A DNA stretch of 64,000 nucleotides from Streptomyces pactum. GTDB taxonomy: Bacteria; Actinomycetota; Actinomycetes; Streptomycetales; Streptomycetaceae. The stretch spans positions 7,916,001 to 7,980,000 of the forward strand of contig NZ_CP019724.1 in the NCBI RefSeq assembly GCF_002005225.1. The letters are read 5' to 3'. Below, in pieces: positions 53,401 to 64,000 of the stretch. Made by a program: the position numbers and the translations under genes. The notes beneath the pieces were generated by a model. The model did no database searches, was not told the DNA's origin, and saw only the letters and a list, made by a program, of their open reading frames with translations. Position 1 is the stretch's first letter. Each line of letters opens with the position of its first letter.

Positions 53401-55875
53401 CCCGACCGGTTCGTCCTGGCCGACCTCGACACGCCGGACGGCGCCGCGACCCTCCTGCCGTACCTGCCGGGGCTGCTCGCCGCGGGGGACGACCGGTTCG
53501 CCGTCCGCGAGGGCACCGTCCGGGTCGGCCGGCTGGACCGGCCGGCCACCGGCGCGGGCCTGCTGCCGCCCGCCGGGGTGCCGTGGCGGCTCGACACCGC
53601 GGGCAAGGGCACCCTGGACAACCTGGTCCTCGCCCCCTGCCCGGAGGTACTGGAACCGCTCGGCCGGCACCAGGTCCGGATGAGCGTGACCGCCGCCGGA
53701 CTCAACTTCCGCGACGTGCTCAACGCCCTCGGCATGTACCCGGGCGAGTCCGGCCCGATGGGCACCGAGGCCGTCGGCATCGTCACCGAGACCGGACCCG
53801 GCGTCACCGCTCTGCGGCCGGGCGACCGCGTCTTCGGCACCGTCCCGGGCGGCTTCGGCCCCGTCGTCGTCGCAGACCAGCACTACCTGGCCCGGGCGCC
53901 GGAGGGGTGGTCGGACGTGGAGGCGGCATCGGTGCCGCTGGTGTTCCTGACGGCTCTGTACGCGTTCCGTGATCTGGCGGGTTTGCGTAAGGGTGAGTCG
54001 GTGCTGGTGCATGCCGGTGCCGGTGGCGTCGGCATGGCGGCGGTGGGGCTGGCGCGTCATCTGGGGGCGGAGGTGTTCGCCACTGCCAGTGAGGGCAAGT
54101 GGGATGTCCTGCGGTCGATGGGTCTGGACGACGATCACATCGCGTCGTCGCGTGATCTCGGATTCGAGGAGAAGTTCCGGGAGGTGACGGGCGGCCGGGG
54201 TGTCGACGTGGTGCTGAACGCTCTGGCGGGTGAGTTCGTGGACGCGTCGCTGCGGCTGACGGCCGCGGGCGGTCGCTTCCTGGAGATGGGCAAGACCGAC
54301 GTCCGTGACCCGGGAGCGGTCGGCGGGGACGTCACCTACCGCGCCTTCGACCTCGGCGAGGCCGGCCCCGAACGCAACCGGCAACTCCTCACCGAACTCC
54401 TCGAACTCTTCGACACGGGCGCCCTGAAGCCCCTGCCCACGAAGACCTGGGACGTGCGGCGGGCACGCGATGCCTTCCGGTACATGAGCCAGGCCAAGCA
54501 CACCGGCAAGATCGTGCTGACCCTGCCGCGGCGCTGGAACCCGGACGGCACCGTCCTCATCACCGGCGGCACCGGCGCCCTCGGCGGACACCTCGCCCGC
54601 CGCCTCGCCGGCGAGGGCATGCGCCACCTGCTGCTCACCTCCCGGCGGGGCCCCGACGCCCCCGGCGCCACCGAACTCGCCGACGAACTGCGCGCCCTGG
54701 GCGCCGCCGTCACCGTCGCCGCCTGCGACACCACCGACCGCGACGCGGTCGCCGAGCTGCTGGCGGACATCGACCCGGCACACCCGCTGACGGCCGTCGT
54801 GCACACCGCCGGCATCCTCGACGACGGCGTCACCGCCTCCCTCACCCCCGAGCGGCTCGCGGCCGTCCTGCGGCCCAAGGTCGACGCCGCCTGGCACCTG
54901 CACGAACTCACCCGCGACCTGGACCTCGCCGCGTTCCTGCCCTTCTCGTCCATCGCGGGCGTCATGGGCAGCCCCGGCCAGGGCAACTACGCCGCCGCCA
55001 ACTCCTTCCTCGACGCGCTCACCGCTCACCGCGCCTCACTGGGACTGGCCGGCACCTCGCTGGCCTGGGGCCCCTGGGCCCACGACGGCGGCATGACCAG
55101 CACCCTGTCCGACACGGACATGCGCCGCATGCAGTCGGGCGGGCTGCCGCCCCTCGCCGTGGAACAGGGGCTCGGGCTCTTCGACATCGCCCGCGGCTCC
55201 GACGAGTCCTTCCTCTTCCTGGTCGGACTCGCCCCCGGCGCCATGCGCGGGGCGGCCCCGGAGGACCTGCCGCCGCTCTTCCGCGGCCTGGTCAAAAACG
55301 CCCGCCGCACGGCCGCGGCCACCGACGCCGCCGGGGCCTCGGCCGCCCTCGGCGCCAAGCTCGCCGGGCTCGGCGCGGACGAACGCGTCCGCCACCTCAC
55401 CGACCTGGTACGCGAACAGGCCGCCCGCGTCCTGGGCCACGCCACGCCGAAGGCCGTCGACGTCACCCAGGAGTTCCGCGAACTCGGCCTCGACTCCCTG
55501 ACCGCCCTGGAACTGCGCAACCACCTTTCCACGGCGACCGGACTGCGCCTCCCGGCCACCCTCGTCTTCGACTACCCCACCCCCACCGCACTCGCCGAAC
55601 ACTTCGTCACCGAACTCGTCGGCGACGACGAGGCACCGCAGGGTCCCTCGCTCCTCACCGAACTCGACCGGCTCGAAGCGCTGCTCGCGGCCGGCGACCC
55701 CGACGAGATCACCCGCGCGGGACTCGCCCTCCGGCTCAGCCAGATGCTCGACACGGTGCGCGGCTCCGCCCCGGCAGCGGCCGCCGACACCGCGGACGAC
55801 GGCTTCGAATCGGCCAGCGCGGACGAAGTGCTCGCCTTCATCGACAACGAGCTCGGCCGCCTGGGCGACCACTGA
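32479..55875 (+). CDS. Four-module type I PKS (FscE-like; compare NysJ/AmphJ with three modules), modules 7-10
   Basis: This 7,798-residue multienzyme extends the chain through the polyol and ketone part. Approximate residues: N-terminal docking coiled coil 1-34 (a different type from the neighbours, containing [20 protein letters not shown]); module 7 35-2068 (KS-AT-DH-ER-KR-ACP); module 8 2081-4111 (same order); module 9 4127-5643 (KS-AT-dead KR-ACP); module 10 5658-7716 (KS-AT-DH-ER-KR-ACP); C-terminal docking 7720-7798. All four ATs have HAFH (malonyl). Four modules rather than three separates it from nystatin and amphotericin and agrees with the 21-module FR-008/candicidin line as I remember it. 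Several patches with T- and G-ending codons are nearly identical between modules. It starts 10 bases after the previous stop and ends 38 bases before the next gene, so the three PKS genes form one operon. Confidence 0.96.
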   Translation: MTTPSEKVVEALRASLKETERLRRQNRELTEAATEPVAIVAMGCRYPGGVGSPEDLWQLVASGTDAIGGFPTDRGWDLDALRDAGVDARGHAVSQQGGFLDGAADFDAAFFGISPREAVSMDPQQRLLLETSWETLERAGIDPRSLRGSSTGVYVGTNGQDYAYLLVRSLSDATGDIGTGIAASATSGRLSYTLGLEGPAVTVDTACSSSLVALHTAAHALRAGECTLALAGGVNVMSAPGSLMEFSRQGGLAGDGRCKAFSDDADGTGWSEGVGMLLLERLSDARRNGHPVLAVIRGSAVNQDGASNGFTAPNGPSQRRVIQRALDTAGLTPADVDTVEAHGTGTPLGDPIEAQAILATYGRDRDPGQPLMLGSVKSNIGHAQAAAGVAGVIKTVMAMRHGELPRTLHADRPSRHVDWTSGAVRLLTEPTLWPETGRPRRAGVSSFGISGTNAHVVLEEARPVPEDTTGPGAPEAAPAVVPWPVAGRSEEALAEQLSRITRLTDAPALDVGFSLASGRSVFEHRAVLLAGVDGVPSEVARGRAVERTLAVLFSGQGSQRPGMGRELYARFPVFARALDAVLERLDGELEHPLRDVVFAGRRTPEAELLDTTGYTQPALFALEVALYRLVESWGVHPEFVAGHSVGEITAAHVAGVLSLDDACTLVAARARLMRELPAGGAMVAVRATEDEVTPLLTEGVSLAAVNGPDAVVLAGPETEVLALARRFGDTGRKTQRLAVSHAFHSPLMDPMLAEFRRVAEALTYHEPVVPVVSNVTGAVAEPELLCSAEYWVRHVRETVRFADGVHALADAGADAFLELGPDGTLTALAARTLDGTAGFVAVPALRKDRAEERALLTALARLHVAGATVDWTPLFDGTGARRTDLPTYAWQHERYWPVLMAAAGDVSAAGLVSAEHPLLGAAVSLAGLDGVLFTGRLSAQTHPWLLDHTVGGMVAFPATGFLELAVRAGDQVGCDRVDELTLAKPLVLSENSAALVQVWVGAPDENGARKVTVYSQSVDDPEQRWTEHAGGVLTGGERVAAFDASVWPPRNAVAADLEGFYERTEYGPVFQGLRSVWRRGDEAYVEVALPAQVDDAEYYGMHPALLDAAVQAVGFAGLGDGKQLVPFSWSGVSLHAGGASVVRVRVTRTGEDSVAIAAVDVEGAPVLSAESLILRVPSAIQAPAPRTGEQDGLLRLRWTPAPETATTPAVRCTTLDGGPSAPGAAHHPTLAACVSASPAPELVLVPLDGTAGGDGAEACPPSAVHALAARALDLVQQWLELNPAAPSRLVFVTRRAVAADFGEPVRDLAAAAVWGLVRSADAENPGRFALLDLDQDTDLAAATAQLPGLLAGGDAQFVVRDDTVRVARLARLTGGAGLLPVAGLPWRLDSEDRGNLDGLALVPSPDLLESPQGRQVRVEVRAAGLNFRDVLNALDMYPGEAGLLGSEAAGVVTATGPGVTGLRTGDRVMGMVPGGLADTALIDERYLVRVPEGWSDVEAASVPLVFLTALYAFRDLAGLRKGESVLVHAGAGGVGMAAVGLARHLGAEVFATASEGKWDVLRSMGLDDDHIASSRDLGFEEKFRGVTGGRGVDVVLNALAGEFVDASLRLTAAGGRFLEMGKTDVRDPGTVGGDVTYRAFDLGEAAPERIQAMLRELLELFDAGALESLPVRTWDVRRAREAFRFMSRAEHVGKIVLTMPRRWDPEGTVLVTGGTGGLARELARHLVGERGVRHLLLTSRRGLDAPGAEDLREELAAAGASVSVVACDVADREALAGVLAGVDPARPLTAVVHTAGVLDDGVVSSLSAERVSGVLRPKVDGAWHLHELTRDADLAAFVLFSSVSGVMGSAGQGNYAAANVFLDALAQSRAASGLPALSLAWGAWAQDSGMTGTLTEADMQRIAASGAAPIPVERGLALFDAATLCDEPLVVPIGASTGDMRIPGEVPPLLRDLVRGTRRSAATAVGGASTAADLTRRLLDLPADERVRFAVELVRVEAAAVLGHASPKSVDSGREFRELGFDSLTAVELRNRLTTVTGLRLPATLVFDYPTPDGLATHLVAELLDEHGDQPLPVVTADVADDPVAIVGMACRMPGGVTTPDDLWRMLADGEDGITAFPTDRGWDLDTLFGGGHDARGVSATRRGGFLHDVGGFDAAFFGISPREALAMDPQQRLLLETSWEAFERAGIDPADLRGSATGIFVGTTGQDYATLVMNSREDVEGHASTGLATSVISGRVSYTFGLEGPAVTVDTACSSSLVALHLAAQSLRSGESSLALAGGVTVLSTPMNFSGFTRQGGLAGDGLCKAFADAADGTGWSEGVGMLVLERLSDARRNGHEVLAVVRGSAINQDGASNGLTAPNGPSQQRVIRQALASAGLTPADVDAVEAHGTGTTLGDPIEAQALLATYGRDRDAERPLLLGSVKSNIGHTQAAAGVAGVMKMVLAMRHRELPRTLHVDRPSTHVDWAAGAVRLLTEPAPWPDTDRPWRAGVSSFGLSGTNAHVILECPEPIGAPDTAAPADAPEAALAAKPAVVPAVVPWVVSARTEEALPGQVERVRSLEAVSALDVGYSLASGRSVFEHRAVLLAGVDGGLSEVARGRAGERSLAVLFSGQGSQRAGMGRELYARFPVFAEALDAVLAHLDRESSLREVMFGESDLLDDTGYTQPALFALEVALYRLVESWGVRPEFVAGHSIGEVTAAHVAGVLSLEDACTLVAARARLMGELPAGGAMVAVQAAEVEVRPLLTEGVSLAAVNGPDAVVVAGVEGEVLGLAEAFDGRKTRRLSVSHAFHSPLMEPMLDAFREVAEGLTYHEPSLPVVSNVTGALADAGLLCSAEYWVRHVRETVRFADGVRTLTGAGVNAFLELGPDGVLTSMAAGTLDTADDATVAVPALRKDRDEETALLTALARLHVSGVTVDWTPCFEGTGAHGVALPTYAFHHERYWPRPAAHTGDVTGAGLRPAEHPLLGAATALAHSEGVLFTGRLSLTTHPWLADHTVGGGMVLFPATGFLELAVRAGDEVGCDRVEEFTLATPLLLPADAAAVVQVWVGAPDESGGRKVSLYSRPAGAPEETWTEHASGLLGTGARAVGFDASVWPPRSAVAVDLDGFYDRTEYGPVFRTIRAVWKRGDEAFVEAALPAQVDDAGYYGMHPALLDAAVQSVGFAGLDDEHQLLPFLWAGVSLHAGGAAVVRFRVARTGDDSVSIEAVDLEGAPVLSADSLVLRVPAAIQAPTSRRPELDSLLRLDWTPAPETTETTETGPGPRHAVVTLGGADGSAEALSGLTGDESIVVVPLSGGDHGDDVPQATHTLTASALALVQTWLAQDRFASARLVFVTRRAVGAAGGEGVEDLAGAAVWGLVRAAHSENPTRFALVDLDERARIEAVLPRLSPLLAAGDAQFAVREDTVLLGRLDRVVAGPGLLPPNQGPWRVDSTAKGNLDALTLVPCPDLLESPQGRQVRVEVRAAGLNFRDVLNALDMYPGEAGLLGAEAAGVVTATGPGVTGLRTGDRVMGMVPGGLATEALIDERFLVRVPDGWTDDQAASVPLVFLTAYYGLVDLAGLCAGESVLVHAGAGGVGMAAVGLARHLGAEVFATASEGKWDVLRSMGLDDDHIASSRDTGFEEKFGGVTGGRGVDVVLNALAGEFVDASLRLTAAGGRFLEMGKTDVRDPGAVGGDVTYRAFDLGEAGPDRTHDMLEELLALFDAGALESLPVRTWDVRRAREAFRFMSRAEHVGKIVLTMPRRWDPEGTVLVTGGTGGLARELARHLVGERGVRHLLLTSRRGLDAPGAEDLREELAAAGASVSVVACDVADREALAGVLAGVDPARPLTAVVHTAGVLDDGVVSSLSAERVSGVLRPKVDGAWHLHELTRDADLAAFVLFSSVSGVMGSAGQGNYAAANVFLDALAQSRAASGLPALSLAWGAWAQDSGMTGTLTEAEKRRMAASAAPPLTVDQGLALWDAATVSDEPYLVPIGASSGNSRMPGEVPPLLRNLVRGTRRSAATAAGGAHTAADLTQRLLGLREEERVRHVVNLIRAEAAPVLGHTSPKAIDAQRDFHDAGFDSLTAVELRNRLTTVTGLRLPATLVFDHPTPTVLAEHLVAALLDEERTAGAEAVPTAPATADDPVVIVGMACRMPGGVSSPEELWQLVLDGREGISAFPTDRGWDLDTLMRGGRGGHGRSATAEGGFLYDVADFDAGFFGISPREALAMDPQQRLLLETSWEAFERAGIDPATVRGSQTGVFVGTSGQDYTTLVMNSSEDAEGHAPTGLATSVISGRLSYTFGLEGPAVTIDTACSSSLVALHWAAHALRSGECGLALAGGVTVMSTAMGYAGFTRQGGLAPDGRCKAFADAADGTGWSEGVGMLVVERLSDARRNGHPVLAVIRGSAVNQDGASNGLTAPNGPSQQRVIRQALAGAGLSPADVDAVEAHGTGTTLGDPIEAQALLATYGQDRPADRPLLLGSIKSNIGHAQAAAGVAGVIKTVMAIRHGMLPKSLHIDEPSTHVDWTEGEVRLLTETAAWPETGRPRRAGVSSFGISGTNAHTIVEQAPDAPDDAKHSEAPAVVPAVVPWVVSARTEEALPGQVERVRSLEAVSALDVGYSLASGRSVFEHRAVLLAGVDGGLSEVARGRAGERSLAVLFSGQGSQRAGMGRELYARFPVFAEALDAVLAHLDRESSLREVMFGESDLLDDTGYTQPALFALEVALYRLVESWGVRPEFVAGHSIGEVTAAHVAGVLSLEDACTLVAARARLMGELPAGGAMVAVQAAEEEVRPLLTEGVSLAAVNGPDAVVVAGVEGEVLGLAEAFDGRKTRRLSVSHAFHSPLMEPMLDAFREVAEGLTYHEPSLPVVSNVTGALADAGLLCSAEYWVRHVRETVRFADGVGVLTEAGADAFLELGPDGVLTALTRRIHEADAGLVAEAAQRARQGEESALLTAIARLHVSGVTVDWSAWFDGTGARRTELPTYAFQRSRYWPDAQRSTTPATGADPLDAAFWTAVEGEDLGALAADLSVDTDTLGAVLPALSSWRRRQRDQAMVDAIRHHEAWKPLSPPASSPAPAGTWLAVVPEGLADDPWAASVLEAVGTGVVPFLVGTDSRETLAVRLRDLKADGTTLSGVLSLTAPTEPAPVTPGDHGVPAVATAVLFQALLDAEVTAPLWCVTRGAVAVAASEPLTDPAQAAVWGLGRVAALEHPTRWGGLIDLPGTLDDRVARRFAAVLAGHDGEDQVAVRDTAVFGRRLVPAAQAAPDAGWQPGGTVLITGGTGGRGAHVARWLAAAGAARLVLVGRRGPDAPGAAELAAELRALGAEVTLHACDAADRDALAAVLADIPGDTPLTAVVHAAGIVDDGVLDDLTPERFAALHRARTAPAVHLDELTRDLDLTAFVLCSSIAGTVGTAGRAGLAAATAVLDALARRRRGEGLPATSVAWGAWSEEGPDDATAATTVAVPGTREARPADDGTAAARPHRAVGHPAVHPDLALAALRQAVTRPEPAPVVFDPRQPQVLDTLIGIRGSALLRDLPDARQALADAEAARQETETAASGLAQRLRGLPAAERTGLVTDLVRTHAAAVLGHPGPQAVAPDRNFRDLGFDSLTAIELPNRLALATGLRLPATTVYDYPTAQALAEHLVAELLGEQDTTGADAVTAAGLTDDPVVIVGMACRLPGGVRSPQDLWRMLSEGRDGIEPFPEDRGWDLATLTTGGADGRGRSATLKGGFLDGAADFDAAFFGISPREALAMDPQQRLLLETTWEAFERAGIDAEGLRGSRTGVFVGTNGQDYSTLVMNSREDLEGHAGTGLAASVVSGRLAYTFGLEGPAVTVDTACSSSLVALHWAMQALRAGECDLAVAGGVTLMSTPSSFSGFTLQNGLSTDGRCKAYADAADGTGWSEGVGLIVVERLSDARRHGHEVLAVVRGSAINQDGASNGLTAPNGPSQQRVIRQALASAGLTPADVDAVEGHGTGTPLGDPIEAQALLATYGRDRDAERPLLLGSIKSNIGHTQAAAGVAGIIKTVMAMRHRELPRTLHVDRPTTHVDWAAGSVRLLTEPAPWPETDRPWRAGISSFGISGTNAHTIIEQAPEPEEDTSRPTAPAARATGTAAPATGPAVRANAVPWPVSAKSETALDAQVADVLGLADSSPLDVGYSLATGRSLLDHRAVLLTAPGAAPVEVARGRAAHRGCAVLFSGQGSQRAGTGRELYARFPVFAEALDAVLARLDGGLEQPLREVMFGQSELLDDTGYTQPALFALEVALYRLVESLGVRPEFVAGHSVGEITAAHVAGVLSLEDACTLVAARARLMRELPAGGAMVAVQATEDELRPLLTEGVCLAAVNAADSVVVAGTEDEVLAVAARFEADGRRTRRLSVSHAFHSPLMEPMLDAFREVAEGLTYAEPRIPVVSNVTGALAEPGLLRSAEYWVRHVRGTVRFADGIDALTGAGANAFLEVGPGGVLTALAQRGLDTDLDAVAVPALRKDRDEQSALLTALARLHVSGVRVDWAAWFDGTGARRTELPTYPFQRERYWPRPAALTGDVTSAGLIPADHPLLGAAVPLADSEGALFTSQISMQVHPWLLDHKVGGTVVMPGTGYLEMAVRAADQVGCARVEELVLATAMILDEKVPTALQVVLGAPGEDGSRSIAFHSRPGDATDGPWTLHATGLLAAEEHTTEFDVPEWPPAGAVSAGFDGSYERTEYGPAFQGLRQVWLRGDEAYVEVALPDDVAGDAQYFGMHPALLDAVQHANGYLGVGSEDNPLLPFAWNGVSLHAAGATTLRVRTVRLDDESVSLTAVDPEGTPVLSARSLVLRAPSVPRAPVTGGGQEPVFRLDWVTAPETKPLEGLRAATLGADVFGTGTALDSLADLTEDPAGAPDFVLVPLQGEYGGEAEGGPADGGPADGGPDGAGPDVPAAVHALTTRTLALVQEWLAHDRLDHTRLVFVTRGALAVGDGDGVRDLAAAAALGLLRSAQSENPDRFVLADLDTPDGAATLLPYLPGLLAAGDDRFAVREGTVRVGRLDRPATGAGLLPPAGVPWRLDTAGKGTLDNLVLAPCPEVLEPLGRHQVRMSVTAAGLNFRDVLNALGMYPGESGPMGTEAVGIVTETGPGVTALRPGDRVFGTVPGGFGPVVVADQHYLARAPEGWSDVEAASVPLVFLTALYAFRDLAGLRKGESVLVHAGAGGVGMAAVGLARHLGAEVFATASEGKWDVLRSMGLDDDHIASSRDLGFEEKFREVTGGRGVDVVLNALAGEFVDASLRLTAAGGRFLEMGKTDVRDPGAVGGDVTYRAFDLGEAGPERNRQLLTELLELFDTGALKPLPTKTWDVRRARDAFRYMSQAKHTGKIVLTLPRRWNPDGTVLITGGTGALGGHLARRLAGEGMRHLLLTSRRGPDAPGATELADELRALGAAVTVAACDTTDRDAVAELLADIDPAHPLTAVVHTAGILDDGVTASLTPERLAAVLRPKVDAAWHLHELTRDLDLAAFLPFSSIAGVMGSPGQGNYAAANSFLDALTAHRASLGLAGTSLAWGPWAHDGGMTSTLSDTDMRRMQSGGLPPLAVEQGLGLFDIARGSDESFLFLVGLAPGAMRGAAPEDLPPLFRGLVKNARRTAAATDAAGASAALGAKLAGLGADERVRHLTDLVREQAARVLGHATPKAVDVTQEFRELGLDSLTALELRNHLSTATGLRLPATLVFDYPTPTALAEHFVTELVGDDEAPQGPSLLTELDRLEALLAAGDPDEITRAGLALRLSQMLDTVRGSAPAAAADTADDGFESASADEVLAFIDNELGRLGDH
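36951..37417 (+). repeat. ER-domain tract nearly identical to 53901-54367 (module 7 / module 10)
   Basis: About 467 bases at offset 16,950 differ at only a handful of positions by eye, for example near 37135 (GCGACCGCGAGT against GCCACTGCCAGT). Both copies use many T- and G-ending codons, such as GGTTTGCGTAAGGGTGAG, unlike the flanking sequence. The module 8 ER is similar over much of the same stretch but more diverged. Confidence 0.8.
37459..38171 (+). repeat. ER-end plus KR tract nearly identical to 43591-44303 (modules 7 and 8)
   Basis: About 713 bases at a constant offset of 6,132 encode identical protein. I saw one base difference (C at 37619, G at 43751). It spans the end of the ER and the whole catalytic KR up to TGTLTEA, then the two modules diverge at once. 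The tract uses many T/G-ending codons. Confidence 0.88.
40069..41037 (+). repeat. AT tract of module 8, nearly identical to 46177-47145
   Basis: About 969 bases at a constant offset of 6,108 run from the KS-AT linker to near the AT end. I saw one difference (GTG against GAG, Val/Glu, near 40697). The tract from 40168 also matches module 11 at offset 17,249, on to about 41101. Confidence 0.88.
43591..44303 (+). repeat. ER-end plus KR tract, module 8 copy
   Basis: Partner of 37459-38171. Sequence upstream (43540-43590) and downstream (from 44304) differs between the two modules, so the tract has sharp edges. Confidence 0.88.
44857..49410 (+). other. PKS module 9: KS-AT(malonyl)-inactive KR-ACP
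   Basis: KS Cys is residue 4300 and AT Ser 4730 (GHSIGE, HAFH). No DH or ER. The KR keeps GGTGGRG and a VDD variant of LDD, but the catalytic Tyr is Leu (codon 48700, residue 5408) and the following Asn is Thr (codon 48712) in [12 protein letters not shown] Ser is 5599, in a helix where ELRNRL has become ELPNRL. Expected product is a ketone (C7), which is a known position in candicidin-type polyenes. Confidence 0.87.
46177..47145 (+). repeat. AT tract of module 9, nearly identical to 40069-41037
   Basis: Partner of the module 8 tract. The match to module 8 stops at GACGGGGTC, where module 9 has GGCGTCCTC. From about 47205 to 47378 it instead matches module 11 (58346-58519). Confidence 0.88.
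49450..55625 (+). other. PKS module 10: KS-AT(malonyl)-DH-ER-KR(B)-ACP
   Basis: KS Cys is residue 5831, AT Ser 6277 (GHSVGE, HAFH). The DH has [10 protein letters not shown] (His 6581) and HPALLDAV (Asp 6741). The ER has [16 protein letters not shown] and the HAGAGGVG motif. The KR has GGTGALG, LDD and Tyr 7504. ACP Ser is 7673 in LGLDSL (Leu for the usual Phe). Expected product is a methylene (C5). A short Gly-Gly-Pro-Ala-Asp repeat lies near 53150-53190. Confidence 0.88.
53901..54367 (+). repeat. ER-domain tract, module 10 copy
   Basis: Partner of 36951-37417. It begins at GGAGGGGTGG and runs through the NADPH-binding part of the ER. Beyond about 54367 the sequence returns to the C-ending codon style of the surrounding gene and the match to module 7 ends. 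Confidence 0.8.
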
Positions 55876-55895
55876 GACGAGCCAGGATCCACCAC

Positions 55896-55902
55896 AGGAA
55901 GG
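55896..55902 (+). promoter_or_regulatory. Ribosome binding site of the terminal PKS gene
   Basis: AGGAAGG lies 11 bases upstream of ATG 55914, in the 38-base gap after the previous stop. It supports this start and cotranscription. Confidence 0.65.
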
Positions 55903-55913
55903 TTTCCCCCGTC

Positions 55914-58900
55914 ATGCCCGATGACAAAAAGCTCGTCGACTACCTCAAGTGGGTCACGGCCGATCTCCACAAGACGCGCCGGCGGCTGGAGGAGGCCGAG
56001 GCGAGCCGCCACGAGCCGATCGCGGTCGTCGGCATGGCCTGCCGGCTGCCCGGCGGCGTCGCGTCCCCGGAGGACTTCTGGCGTCTGCTGGACGAGGGCC
56101 GCGACGGCATCACGCCGTTCCCCACCGACCGGGGATGGGACCTCGAAGCCCTCGGCGGTGACGGCGCCGGCAGCAGCGCCGCCGCGGAGGGCGGCTTCGT
56201 GGACGCCGCCGCCTTCGACGCCGGGTTCTTCGGGATCTCCCCCCGCGAGGCCGTCGCCATGGACCCCCAGCAGCGGCTCCTGCTGGAGACCACCTGGGAG
56301 GCCGTCGAACGGGCCGGCATCGACCCGCGGTCCCTGCGCGGCTCACGCACCGGTGTCTTCGTCGGCACCGCCGGCGTCGACTACGTCGGCGTGGTGATGA
56401 ACTCCCGCGAGGACGCCGAGGGCCACGCCACCACCGGCCTCACCGCGAGCGTCGTCTCCGGGCGCATCGCCTACGCCTTCGACCTCGCCGGCCCGGCCGT
56501 CACCGTGGACACCGCCTGCTCCTCCTCCCTGGTCGCCCTCCACCTCGCCGCGCAGTCCCTGCGCAACGGGGAGTGCGGCCTCGCTCTGGCCGGCGGCGTC
56601 ACCGTCATGTCCACCCCCATGGGCTTCTCCGGCTTCACGCGCCAGGGCGGCATCTCCACCAGCGGCCGCTGCAAGGCCTTCGCCGACGCGGCCGACGGCA
56701 CCGGCTGGTCCGAGGGCAGCGGCGTCCTCGTCCTGGAACGCCTCTCCGACGCCCGCCGCAACGGCCACCAGGTCCTCGCCGTCATCCGCGGCTCCGCCGT
56801 CAACCAGGACGGCGCCTCGAACGGCCTCACCGCTCCGAACGGTCCCTCCCAGCAGCGGGTCATCCGCCAGGCCCTGGCGGGCGCCGGTCTCTCCCCGGCC
56901 GACGTGGACGCCGTCGAGGCACACGGCACCGGCACCCCGCTCGGCGACCCCATCGAGGCGCAGGCCCTCCTCGCCACCTACGGCCAGGACCGGCCCGCCG
57001 ACCGGCCGCTGCTCCTCGGCTCCGTGAAGTCGAACATCGGCCACTCCCAGGCCGCCGCCGGTGTCGCGGGCGTCATCAAGACCGTCCTGGCCCTGCGCCA
57101 CGGCCTGCTGCCGAAGACCCTCCACGTCGACGCGCCGTCCAGCCACGTGGACTGGACCGCCGGACACGTCCGCCTCCTCACCGAACCGACCCCCTGGCCC
57201 GAGACCGGTCGGCCCCGCCGCGTGGGCGTGTCCTCCTTCGGCATCAGCGGCACCAACGCCCACCTCGTCGTCGAGCAGGCACCCGAACCGGAGGAGCCCG
57301 ACGCGCCCGCCGAGCCGGCGGCACGGCCGACGCTCGTCCCATGGCCGGTCGCCGCCCGGACGAAGGCCGCTCTCGCCGCCCGGATCGACCACGTGCAGGC
57401 CCTGACGACCGGTGCCTCCGCGCTGGATGTGGGGTATTCGCTGGCTTCGGGTCGTTCGGTGTTCGAGCATCGGGCGGTGTTGCTGGCGGGTGTGGACGGC
57501 GGGTTGTCGGAGGTGGCGCGGGGGCGTGCGGGGGAGCGGTCGCTCACGGTGCTGTTCTCGGGTCAGGGTTCGCAGCGTGCGGGGATGGGGCGGGAGTTGT
57601 ATGCCCGGTTCCCGGTGTTCGCGGAGGCGCTGGACGCCGTACTGGCGCACTTGGACCGGGAGTCGTCGCTGCGGGAGGTGATGTTCGGGGAGTCCGACCT
57701 CCTCGATGACACGGGTTACACGCAGCCGGCGTTGTTCGCGCTGGAGGTGGCCCTGTATCGGCTGGTGGAGTCGTGGGGTGTGCGGCCGGAGTTCGTGGCC
57801 GGTCATTCCATCGGTGAGGTCACGGCCGCGCATGTGGCGGGTGTGCTGTCGCTGGAGGACGCGTGCACGCTGGTGGCGGCCCGTGCCCGGCTGATGGGGG
57901 AGCTGCCCGCGGGCGGTGCGATGGTCGCCGTCCAGGCCGCCGAGGAGGAGGTCCGTCCGCTGCTGACGGAGGGTGTGTCCCTGGCCGCGGTCAACGGTCC
58001 CGACGCGGTGGTCGTCGCCGGTGTGGAGGGTGAGGTCCTGGCCCTGGCGGAGGCGTTCGACGGTCGTAAGACCCGGCGGCTGTCGGTGAGCCATGCGTTC
58101 CATTCGCCGTTGATGGAGCCGATGCTCGACGCGTTCCGTGAGGTCGCCGAGGGGCTGACCTACCACGAGCCGTCCCTTCCCGTCGTCTCGAACGTGACGG
58201 GCGCCCTCGCCGACGCCGGCCTGCTGTGCTCGGCGGAGTACTGGGTGCGGCACGTCCGGGAGACCGTGCGTTTCGCGGACGGGGTCCGTACCCTGACCGG
58301 GGCCGGGGTGAACGCCTTCCTGGAGCTCGGCCCCGACGGCGTCCTCACCGCGCTGACCCGGCGGATCCACGAGGCGGACGCCGGTCTGGTGGCCGAGGCC
58401 GCCCAGCGTGCCCGGCAGGGCGAGGAGAGCGCGCTGCTCACCGCAATCGCGCGGCTCCACGTGTCCGGCGTGACCGTCGACTGGTCGGCCTGGTTCGACG
58501 GCACCGGAGCCCGCCGCACCGACGTTCCCACGTACCCGTGGCAGCACCGGGCCTACTGGCCGCGCCCGCTCGCCCACGCCGCGGACCTGGCCGGGGCCGG
58601 ACTCGTCCCGGCCGAACACCCGCTGCTGGGCGCGGCCGTGTCGCTGGCCGGCTCGGAGGGCGTCCTGCTCACCGGGCGCCTGTCGCTGCGCACCCACCCC
58701 TGGCTGGCCGACCACATCATGGGCGGCATGGTCCTCTTCCCCGCGACCGGATTCCTGGAACTGGCCGTCCGCGCCGGGGACCAGGTCGGTTGCGGACGCG
58801 TACAGGACCTCGCCCTCACCACCCCGCTGGTCCTCGACGAGCGCGGTGCCGTCGTCGTACAGGTGCGCGTCGGCGCCCCCGACGAATCCGGCGTCCGGGA

Positions 58901-60791
58901 GCTGGGCATCCACTCCCGCCCCGCCGACGCCGACGACGCGCCCTGGACCCGGCACGCCGTCGGCGCCCTGGTCCCCGGCGAACGCGGCATCGACTTCGAC
59001 GCGGCCGCATGGCCGCCGCGCGACGCCGAGCCCGTCGATCTCACGGGCTTCTACGAGCGCACCGAGTACGGCCCCCTGTTCCAAGGGCTGCGCGCCGCCT
59101 GGACGAGGGACGACGCGGTCCTCGCCGAACTGGAACTGCCCGGCCGAGGCGACGACGCGGCGCTCTTCGCCCTGCACCCGGCGCTGCTGACCGCCGCGCT
59201 GCACGCCGTGGAGTTCGTCCGGCTGAAGGACGCGGACCAGGGACTCCTGCCCTTCTCCTGGTCCGGGGTCTGCCTGCACGCCTCCGGCGCCGCGCGGCTG
59301 CGCGTCCGGCTCACCAAGGTCGGCGAGGACTCCGTGTCCATCGCCGCCGCCGACCCCACGGGCCGGCCCGTCCTCTCGGTCGAGTCGCTGGCCCTGCGCC
59401 CCTCGTCCGCCGCCCGGCTGCTCGGTCCGGCCCCCGCCCCCGCAGCCGCGGCGAGCGCGCAGACCGCAGACGTGTCGCCCGGGACGGGGCAGGCGGGCCG
59501 CGCGCCGCGGGCCGCGGCTGCTTCCACCGCTGCCCCCCTCACCGCCCCGGCCTCCTTCCGGGAGCGCCTGGACACCCTTGGCGCCGGCGAACGCGAGCAG
59601 GCGCTGCGCGACCTCGTCGTCGCCCACACCGCGGAACTCCTCGGCCACGCCGACCCGTCCGAGGTCGACCCGGAGCGGGACTTCCTCGAGCTCGGCTTCG
59701 ATTCGCTCATCGGTATCGAACTGCGCCGCAAGCTCGGTGAAGCCACCGGAATCCCGCTGCCGGCCAGCATCGTCTACGACAGCGGTTCGCCCGGGGGACT
59801 CACCACCTGGCTGGCCACCGAACTGTCCGCGCAGGGCGGCGGCCCGGCCGCCCGTGGCGGTGCCGCGGCAGGCAGCCCGGCCGAGAACGACTCACTGGAG
59901 CGGCTGTTCCTCGACGGCCTCGCCCGCGGCAGGATCCGGGAGGCCCAGCGCATGCTGGCCACCGTCGCCGCGCTGCGGCCCACCTTCGAGGCGACGGCCG
60001 AACTGGAGGACTTGCCCTGGCCGGTGACGCTCGCCGAGGGACCGGCGCCGTCGCGACTCGTCTGCGTCAGCGCGCCCACCGCCAACGGCGGCGTCCACCA
60101 GTACGCGACACTGGCCGGCCACTTCCGGGGCCGGCGGCACGTCGCCGCGCTGCCCCTGGTCGGGTTCGCCACCGGGGAATCCCTGCCCGCCGGCCCCGAG
60201 CAGGCGGCCCGGGTGATCGCCGAAAGCGCGCTCCAGGCGGCGGACGGCCACCCGTTCGTCCTGGTCGGACACTCGTCCGGCGGTTCCCTCGCCTACGCCG
60301 CGGCCGGCGTGCTGGAAAGCACCTGGGGCATCCGCCCGCAAGCCGTGGTCCTGCTGGACACCTTGAGCATTCGGCACGAGAGCGACGAGGGCGTCGACTA
60401 CTCCGGCATGATGAAGTTCAACTTCACGCAGGTCGACGACTCCCCGGTGCGGCTCACCAACTCGCGCCTGTCCGCCATGGGCCGCTGGATGGTGCTGCTG
60501 AACGCCCTCGACGTACAGCCCACGACCGCTCCCGTGCTGGAGATCAAGTGCACGCGCGCCCTGATCGAGGGGGTGCCCGCACCCGACCCGGAGCGTCTGC
60601 ACGAGCCGGTGGTGCCGTCGGCGGCCGTCCGGCCGGTGGACGCCGACCACCTCTCCCTCATCCGTGAGGACTCGGGGGAGGCCGCGAACCTGATGGAGGA
60701 ATGGCTGACCGCGCGGGAAACCGGCGAACCGGTCACCACCGCAACCGCCGACGCCACCAGTGATGTCGACGAGACGGCCGGAGCGCTCTGA
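55914..60791 (+). CDS. Terminal PKS module with thioesterase (FscF/NysK/AmphK-like): KS-AT-DH(inactive)-ACP-TE
   Basis: This 1,625-residue protein performs the last extension and releases the chain as a macrolactone. Approximate residues: docking coiled coil 1-33; KS 34-452 (Cys 202 in DTACSSSL); AT about 540-860 (Ser 632 in GHSIGE; HAFH, malonyl); DH about 900-1160; ACP about 1220-1290 (Ser 1264 in GFDSL); TE about 1324-1600. The DH keeps [10 protein letters not shown] (His 934), but the catalytic Asp is Thr (HPALLTAAL, residue 1093). No KR or ER follows; a short Ala/Pro linker leads straight to the ACP. The TE has Ser 1454 in GHSSGG and a likely His 1579 in DADHLSL. A beta-keto (C3 ketone) product is expected. 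NysK and AmphK have a working KR here, so this architecture fits candicidin-type polyenes better. It starts 38 bases after the previous gene. Confidence 0.94.
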   Translation: MPDDKKLVDYLKWVTADLHKTRRRLEEAEASRHEPIAVVGMACRLPGGVASPEDFWRLLDEGRDGITPFPTDRGWDLEALGGDGAGSSAAAEGGFVDAAAFDAGFFGISPREAVAMDPQQRLLLETTWEAVERAGIDPRSLRGSRTGVFVGTAGVDYVGVVMNSREDAEGHATTGLTASVVSGRIAYAFDLAGPAVTVDTACSSSLVALHLAAQSLRNGECGLALAGGVTVMSTPMGFSGFTRQGGISTSGRCKAFADAADGTGWSEGSGVLVLERLSDARRNGHQVLAVIRGSAVNQDGASNGLTAPNGPSQQRVIRQALAGAGLSPADVDAVEAHGTGTPLGDPIEAQALLATYGQDRPADRPLLLGSVKSNIGHSQAAAGVAGVIKTVLALRHGLLPKTLHVDAPSSHVDWTAGHVRLLTEPTPWPETGRPRRVGVSSFGISGTNAHLVVEQAPEPEEPDAPAEPAARPTLVPWPVAARTKAALAARIDHVQALTTGASALDVGYSLASGRSVFEHRAVLLAGVDGGLSEVARGRAGERSLTVLFSGQGSQRAGMGRELYARFPVFAEALDAVLAHLDRESSLREVMFGESDLLDDTGYTQPALFALEVALYRLVESWGVRPEFVAGHSIGEVTAAHVAGVLSLEDACTLVAARARLMGELPAGGAMVAVQAAEEEVRPLLTEGVSLAAVNGPDAVVVAGVEGEVLALAEAFDGRKTRRLSVSHAFHSPLMEPMLDAFREVAEGLTYHEPSLPVVSNVTGALADAGLLCSAEYWVRHVRETVRFADGVRTLTGAGVNAFLELGPDGVLTALTRRIHEADAGLVAEAAQRARQGEESALLTAIARLHVSGVTVDWSAWFDGTGARRTDVPTYPWQHRAYWPRPLAHAADLAGAGLVPAEHPLLGAAVSLAGSEGVLLTGRLSLRTHPWLADHIMGGMVLFPATGFLELAVRAGDQVGCGRVQDLALTTPLVLDERGAVVVQVRVGAPDESGVRELGIHSRPADADDAPWTRHAVGALVPGERGIDFDAAAWPPRDAEPVDLTGFYERTEYGPLFQGLRAAWTRDDAVLAELELPGRGDDAALFALHPALLTAALHAVEFVRLKDADQGLLPFSWSGVCLHASGAARLRVRLTKVGEDSVSIAAADPTGRPVLSVESLALRPSSAARLLGPAPAPAAAASAQTADVSPGTGQAGRAPRAAAASTAAPLTAPASFRERLDTLGAGEREQALRDLVVAHTAELLGHADPSEVDPERDFLELGFDSLIGIELRRKLGEATGIPLPASIVYDSGSPGGLTTWLATELSAQGGGPAARGGAAAGSPAENDSLERLFLDGLARGRIREAQRMLATVAALRPTFEATAELEDLPWPVTLAEGPAPSRLVCVSAPTANGGVHQYATLAGHFRGRRHVAALPLVGFATGESLPAGPEQAARVIAESALQAADGHPFVLVGHSSGGSLAYAAAGVLESTWGIRPQAVVLLDTLSIRHESDEGVDYSGMMKFNFTQVDDSPVRLTNSRLSAMGRWMVLLNALDVQPTTAPVLEIKCTRALIEGVPAPDPERLHEPVVPSAAVRPVDADHLSLIREDSGEAANLMEEWLTARETGEPVTTATADATSDVDETAGAL
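56013..59830 (+). other. PKS module 11: KS-AT(malonyl)-relic DH-ACP
   Basis: Last extension module of the line. The KS is intact. The AT belongs to the shared near-identical family of modules 8 and 9. The DH is structurally complete, but its Asp is replaced by Thr (codon 59190-59192), and without a KR it would have no substrate. It looks like the remnant of a former DH-(ER)-KR loop from which the KR was lost. Confidence 0.88.
57417..58519 (+). repeat. AT tract of module 11, mosaic of the module 8 and module 9 types
   Basis: From 57417 it matches both modules 8 and 9. Between about 58287 and 58350 it follows module 8 ([11 protein letters not shown]). After that, to 58519, it follows module 9 ([12 protein letters not shown]). 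A few private differences are visible, such as ACG for GCG near 57546 and GCC for GGC near 58042. Confidence 0.85.
59883..60720 (+). other. Thioesterase (macrolactonising) domain
   Basis: The alpha/beta-hydrolase domain has GHSSGG with nucleophile Ser codon 60273-60275, a VLLDT strand that may supply the Asp, and His codon 60648-60650 in DADHLSL. It starts after [20 protein letters not shown], a helical lead common in polyene TEs. It takes the full chain from the preceding ACP and closes the ring. Confidence 0.88.
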
Positions 60792-60801
60792 CCGGACCTC
60801 A

Positions 60802-60817
60802 TCGGGGAAACCCCCAG
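60802..60817. promoter_or_regulatory. Candidate PAS-LuxR-type site, distal
   Basis: TCGGGGAAACCCCCAG matches 13 of 16 positions of CTVGGGAWWTCCCBAG. It lies 10 bases after the terminal PKS stop. No -10 is visible at the usual distance, so it may be an auxiliary site or chance. It is also weakly self-complementary. Confidence 0.35.
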
Positions 60818-60829
60818 ACCTCTGCCGTC

Positions 60830-60852
60830 CTCGCCCCCGGGCCGGGGGCGAG
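60830..60852 (+). terminator. Perfect GC-rich palindrome after the PKS operon
   Basis: CTCGCCCCCGG (60830-60840) and CCGGGGGCGAG (60842-60852) are perfect inverted repeats separated by one base. As RNA this would form a strong hairpin after opening a few central pairs. There is no T-run. It is a likely terminator of the three-gene PKS operon. Confidence 0.5.
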
Positions 60853-60926
60853 TGGTGCCCGCCACCCGCCCCCGGCCCGCTCGTCCCGAGTGGTGCCCGC
60901 CACCCACGCCCGGCCTGCTCGTCCCG
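60850..60926. repeat. Two-copy 38-bp imperfect tandem repeat
   Basis: Copies begin at 60850 and 60888, each starting GAGTGGTGCCCGCCACCC and ending CTCGTCCCG. A few bases differ between them (for example CGGCCCGCTC against CGGCCTGCTC). GGTG and CACC in each copy can pair. Function is unknown. Confidence 0.85.
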
Positions 60927-60942
60927 CCAGGCTCTCCAGGCT

Positions 60943-60958
60943 TTAGGGAAACCCGCAG
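60943..60958. promoter_or_regulatory. Candidate PAS-LuxR (PimM-type) operator upstream of the next PKS gene
   Basis: TTAGGGAAACCCGCAG matches 13 of 16 positions of CTVGGGAWWTCCCBAG and shares CCGCAG with the site at 2486-2501. CAGACT begins 11 bases after it, the same spacing as GACACT has after 2501, which strengthens a promoter reading. The leader to ATG 61132 would be about 150 bases. Confidence 0.5.
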
Positions 60959-61073
60959 TCCATGACGGCCAGACTGGCCACGGACCGGGTCGCGCCCCTG
61001 CCGCCCGGTCCGGAGCACCGGCCGGGCCGAGTCCATTCGGCCCCGGCCGGCCTGCGAACAGGGTCGTGGCGTG

Positions 61074-61110
61074 GATTCCGGGAATCGCCGCTCTCCGCGT
61101 TCCCGGAATC
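61074..61110. promoter_or_regulatory. Inverted repeat in the leader of the next PKS gene
   Basis: GATTCCGGGAA (61074-61084) and TTCCCGGAATC (61100-61110) form a perfect 11-bp inverted repeat with a 15-base spacer. It ends just before the ribosome binding site (GAGAGG, 61116-61121). It could be a repressor operator or an RNA hairpin affecting translation. Confidence 0.5.
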
Positions 61111-61131
61111 TCAGTGAGAGGTGGGCACCTG

Positions 61132-64000
<2,869 letters not shown>

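Larger units (their letters stand above)
60792..61131. other. Intergenic region between the terminal PKS gene and the next PKS gene
   Basis: This 340-base region has no supported gene. In order it holds a PAS-LuxR-like site (60802-60817), a perfect GC hairpin (60830-60852), a 38-bp tandem duplication (60850-60926), a second PAS-LuxR-like site (60943-60958) with a possible -10 (CAGACT, 60970-60975), and an 11-bp inverted repeat (61074-61110) just before the start codon. It is a likely transcription stop and restart point. Confidence 0.7.

Overview
The window is very GC-rich, has the codon bias of a Streptomyces-type actinomycete, and carries one strand of giant modular type I polyketide synthase (PKS) genes. 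It is the later-acting half of a polyene macrolide assembly line plus the start of another PKS gene. The best match from memory is the aromatic heptaene type (FR-008/candicidin: FscD, FscE, FscF), with more distant equivalence to the nystatin and amphotericin genes (NysI/J/K, AmphI/J/K). No database search was possible, so compound-level statements are inference from domain order.

Layout. 1-1051: 3' part of a glycoside hydrolase family 2 gene, followed by a strong hairpin; probably outside the cluster. 1380-2417: GDP-mannose 4,6-dehydratase, the first committed step to GDP-mycosamine or a related GDP-aminosugar. 2838-32468: six-module PKS (9,876 aa). 32479-55875: four-module PKS (7,798 aa). 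55914-60791: one module plus thioesterase (1,625 aa). 61132-64000: first part of a further PKS gene that runs off the window. All are on the + strand. The three intergenic regions (1052-1379, 2418-2837, 60792-61131) carry hairpins and 16-bp sites resembling the operator of PimM-type PAS-LuxR activators of polyene clusters.

Predicted chemistry, numbering back from the carboxyl. Module 1 gives the last C=C of the polyene (beta-carbon C23). Module 2 gives C21-OH, the usual sugar attachment point. Module 3, the only methylmalonyl module among the eleven, gives C19-OH and the C18 methyl that polyene P450s oxidise to a carboxyl. Module 4 gives C17-OH. Module 5 has a dead ketoreductase (KR) and leaves the C15 ketone (hemiketal). 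Module 6 gives C13-OH. Modules 7 and 8 are full reducing loops (C11 and C9 methylene if both work). Module 9 has a dead KR (C7 ketone). Module 10 is fully reducing (C5 methylene). Module 11 has only a relic dehydratase (C3 ketone), and the thioesterase closes the ring. C3/C7 ketones, C15 hemiketal, C18 branch and C21 sugar fit a candicidin-like backbone. Fully reduced C9 and C11 would differ from candicidin as I remember it.

The most unusual sequence signals are patches of near-identical DNA with lower third-position GC. They are shared by the acyltransferases of modules 8, 9 and 11 and by the enoylreductase-ketoreductase regions of modules 7, 8 and 10, and indicate recent conversion or duplication between modules. 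Cytochrome P450, ferredoxin, glycosyltransferase, aminotransferase, transporters, regulators and the starter module must lie outside this window.
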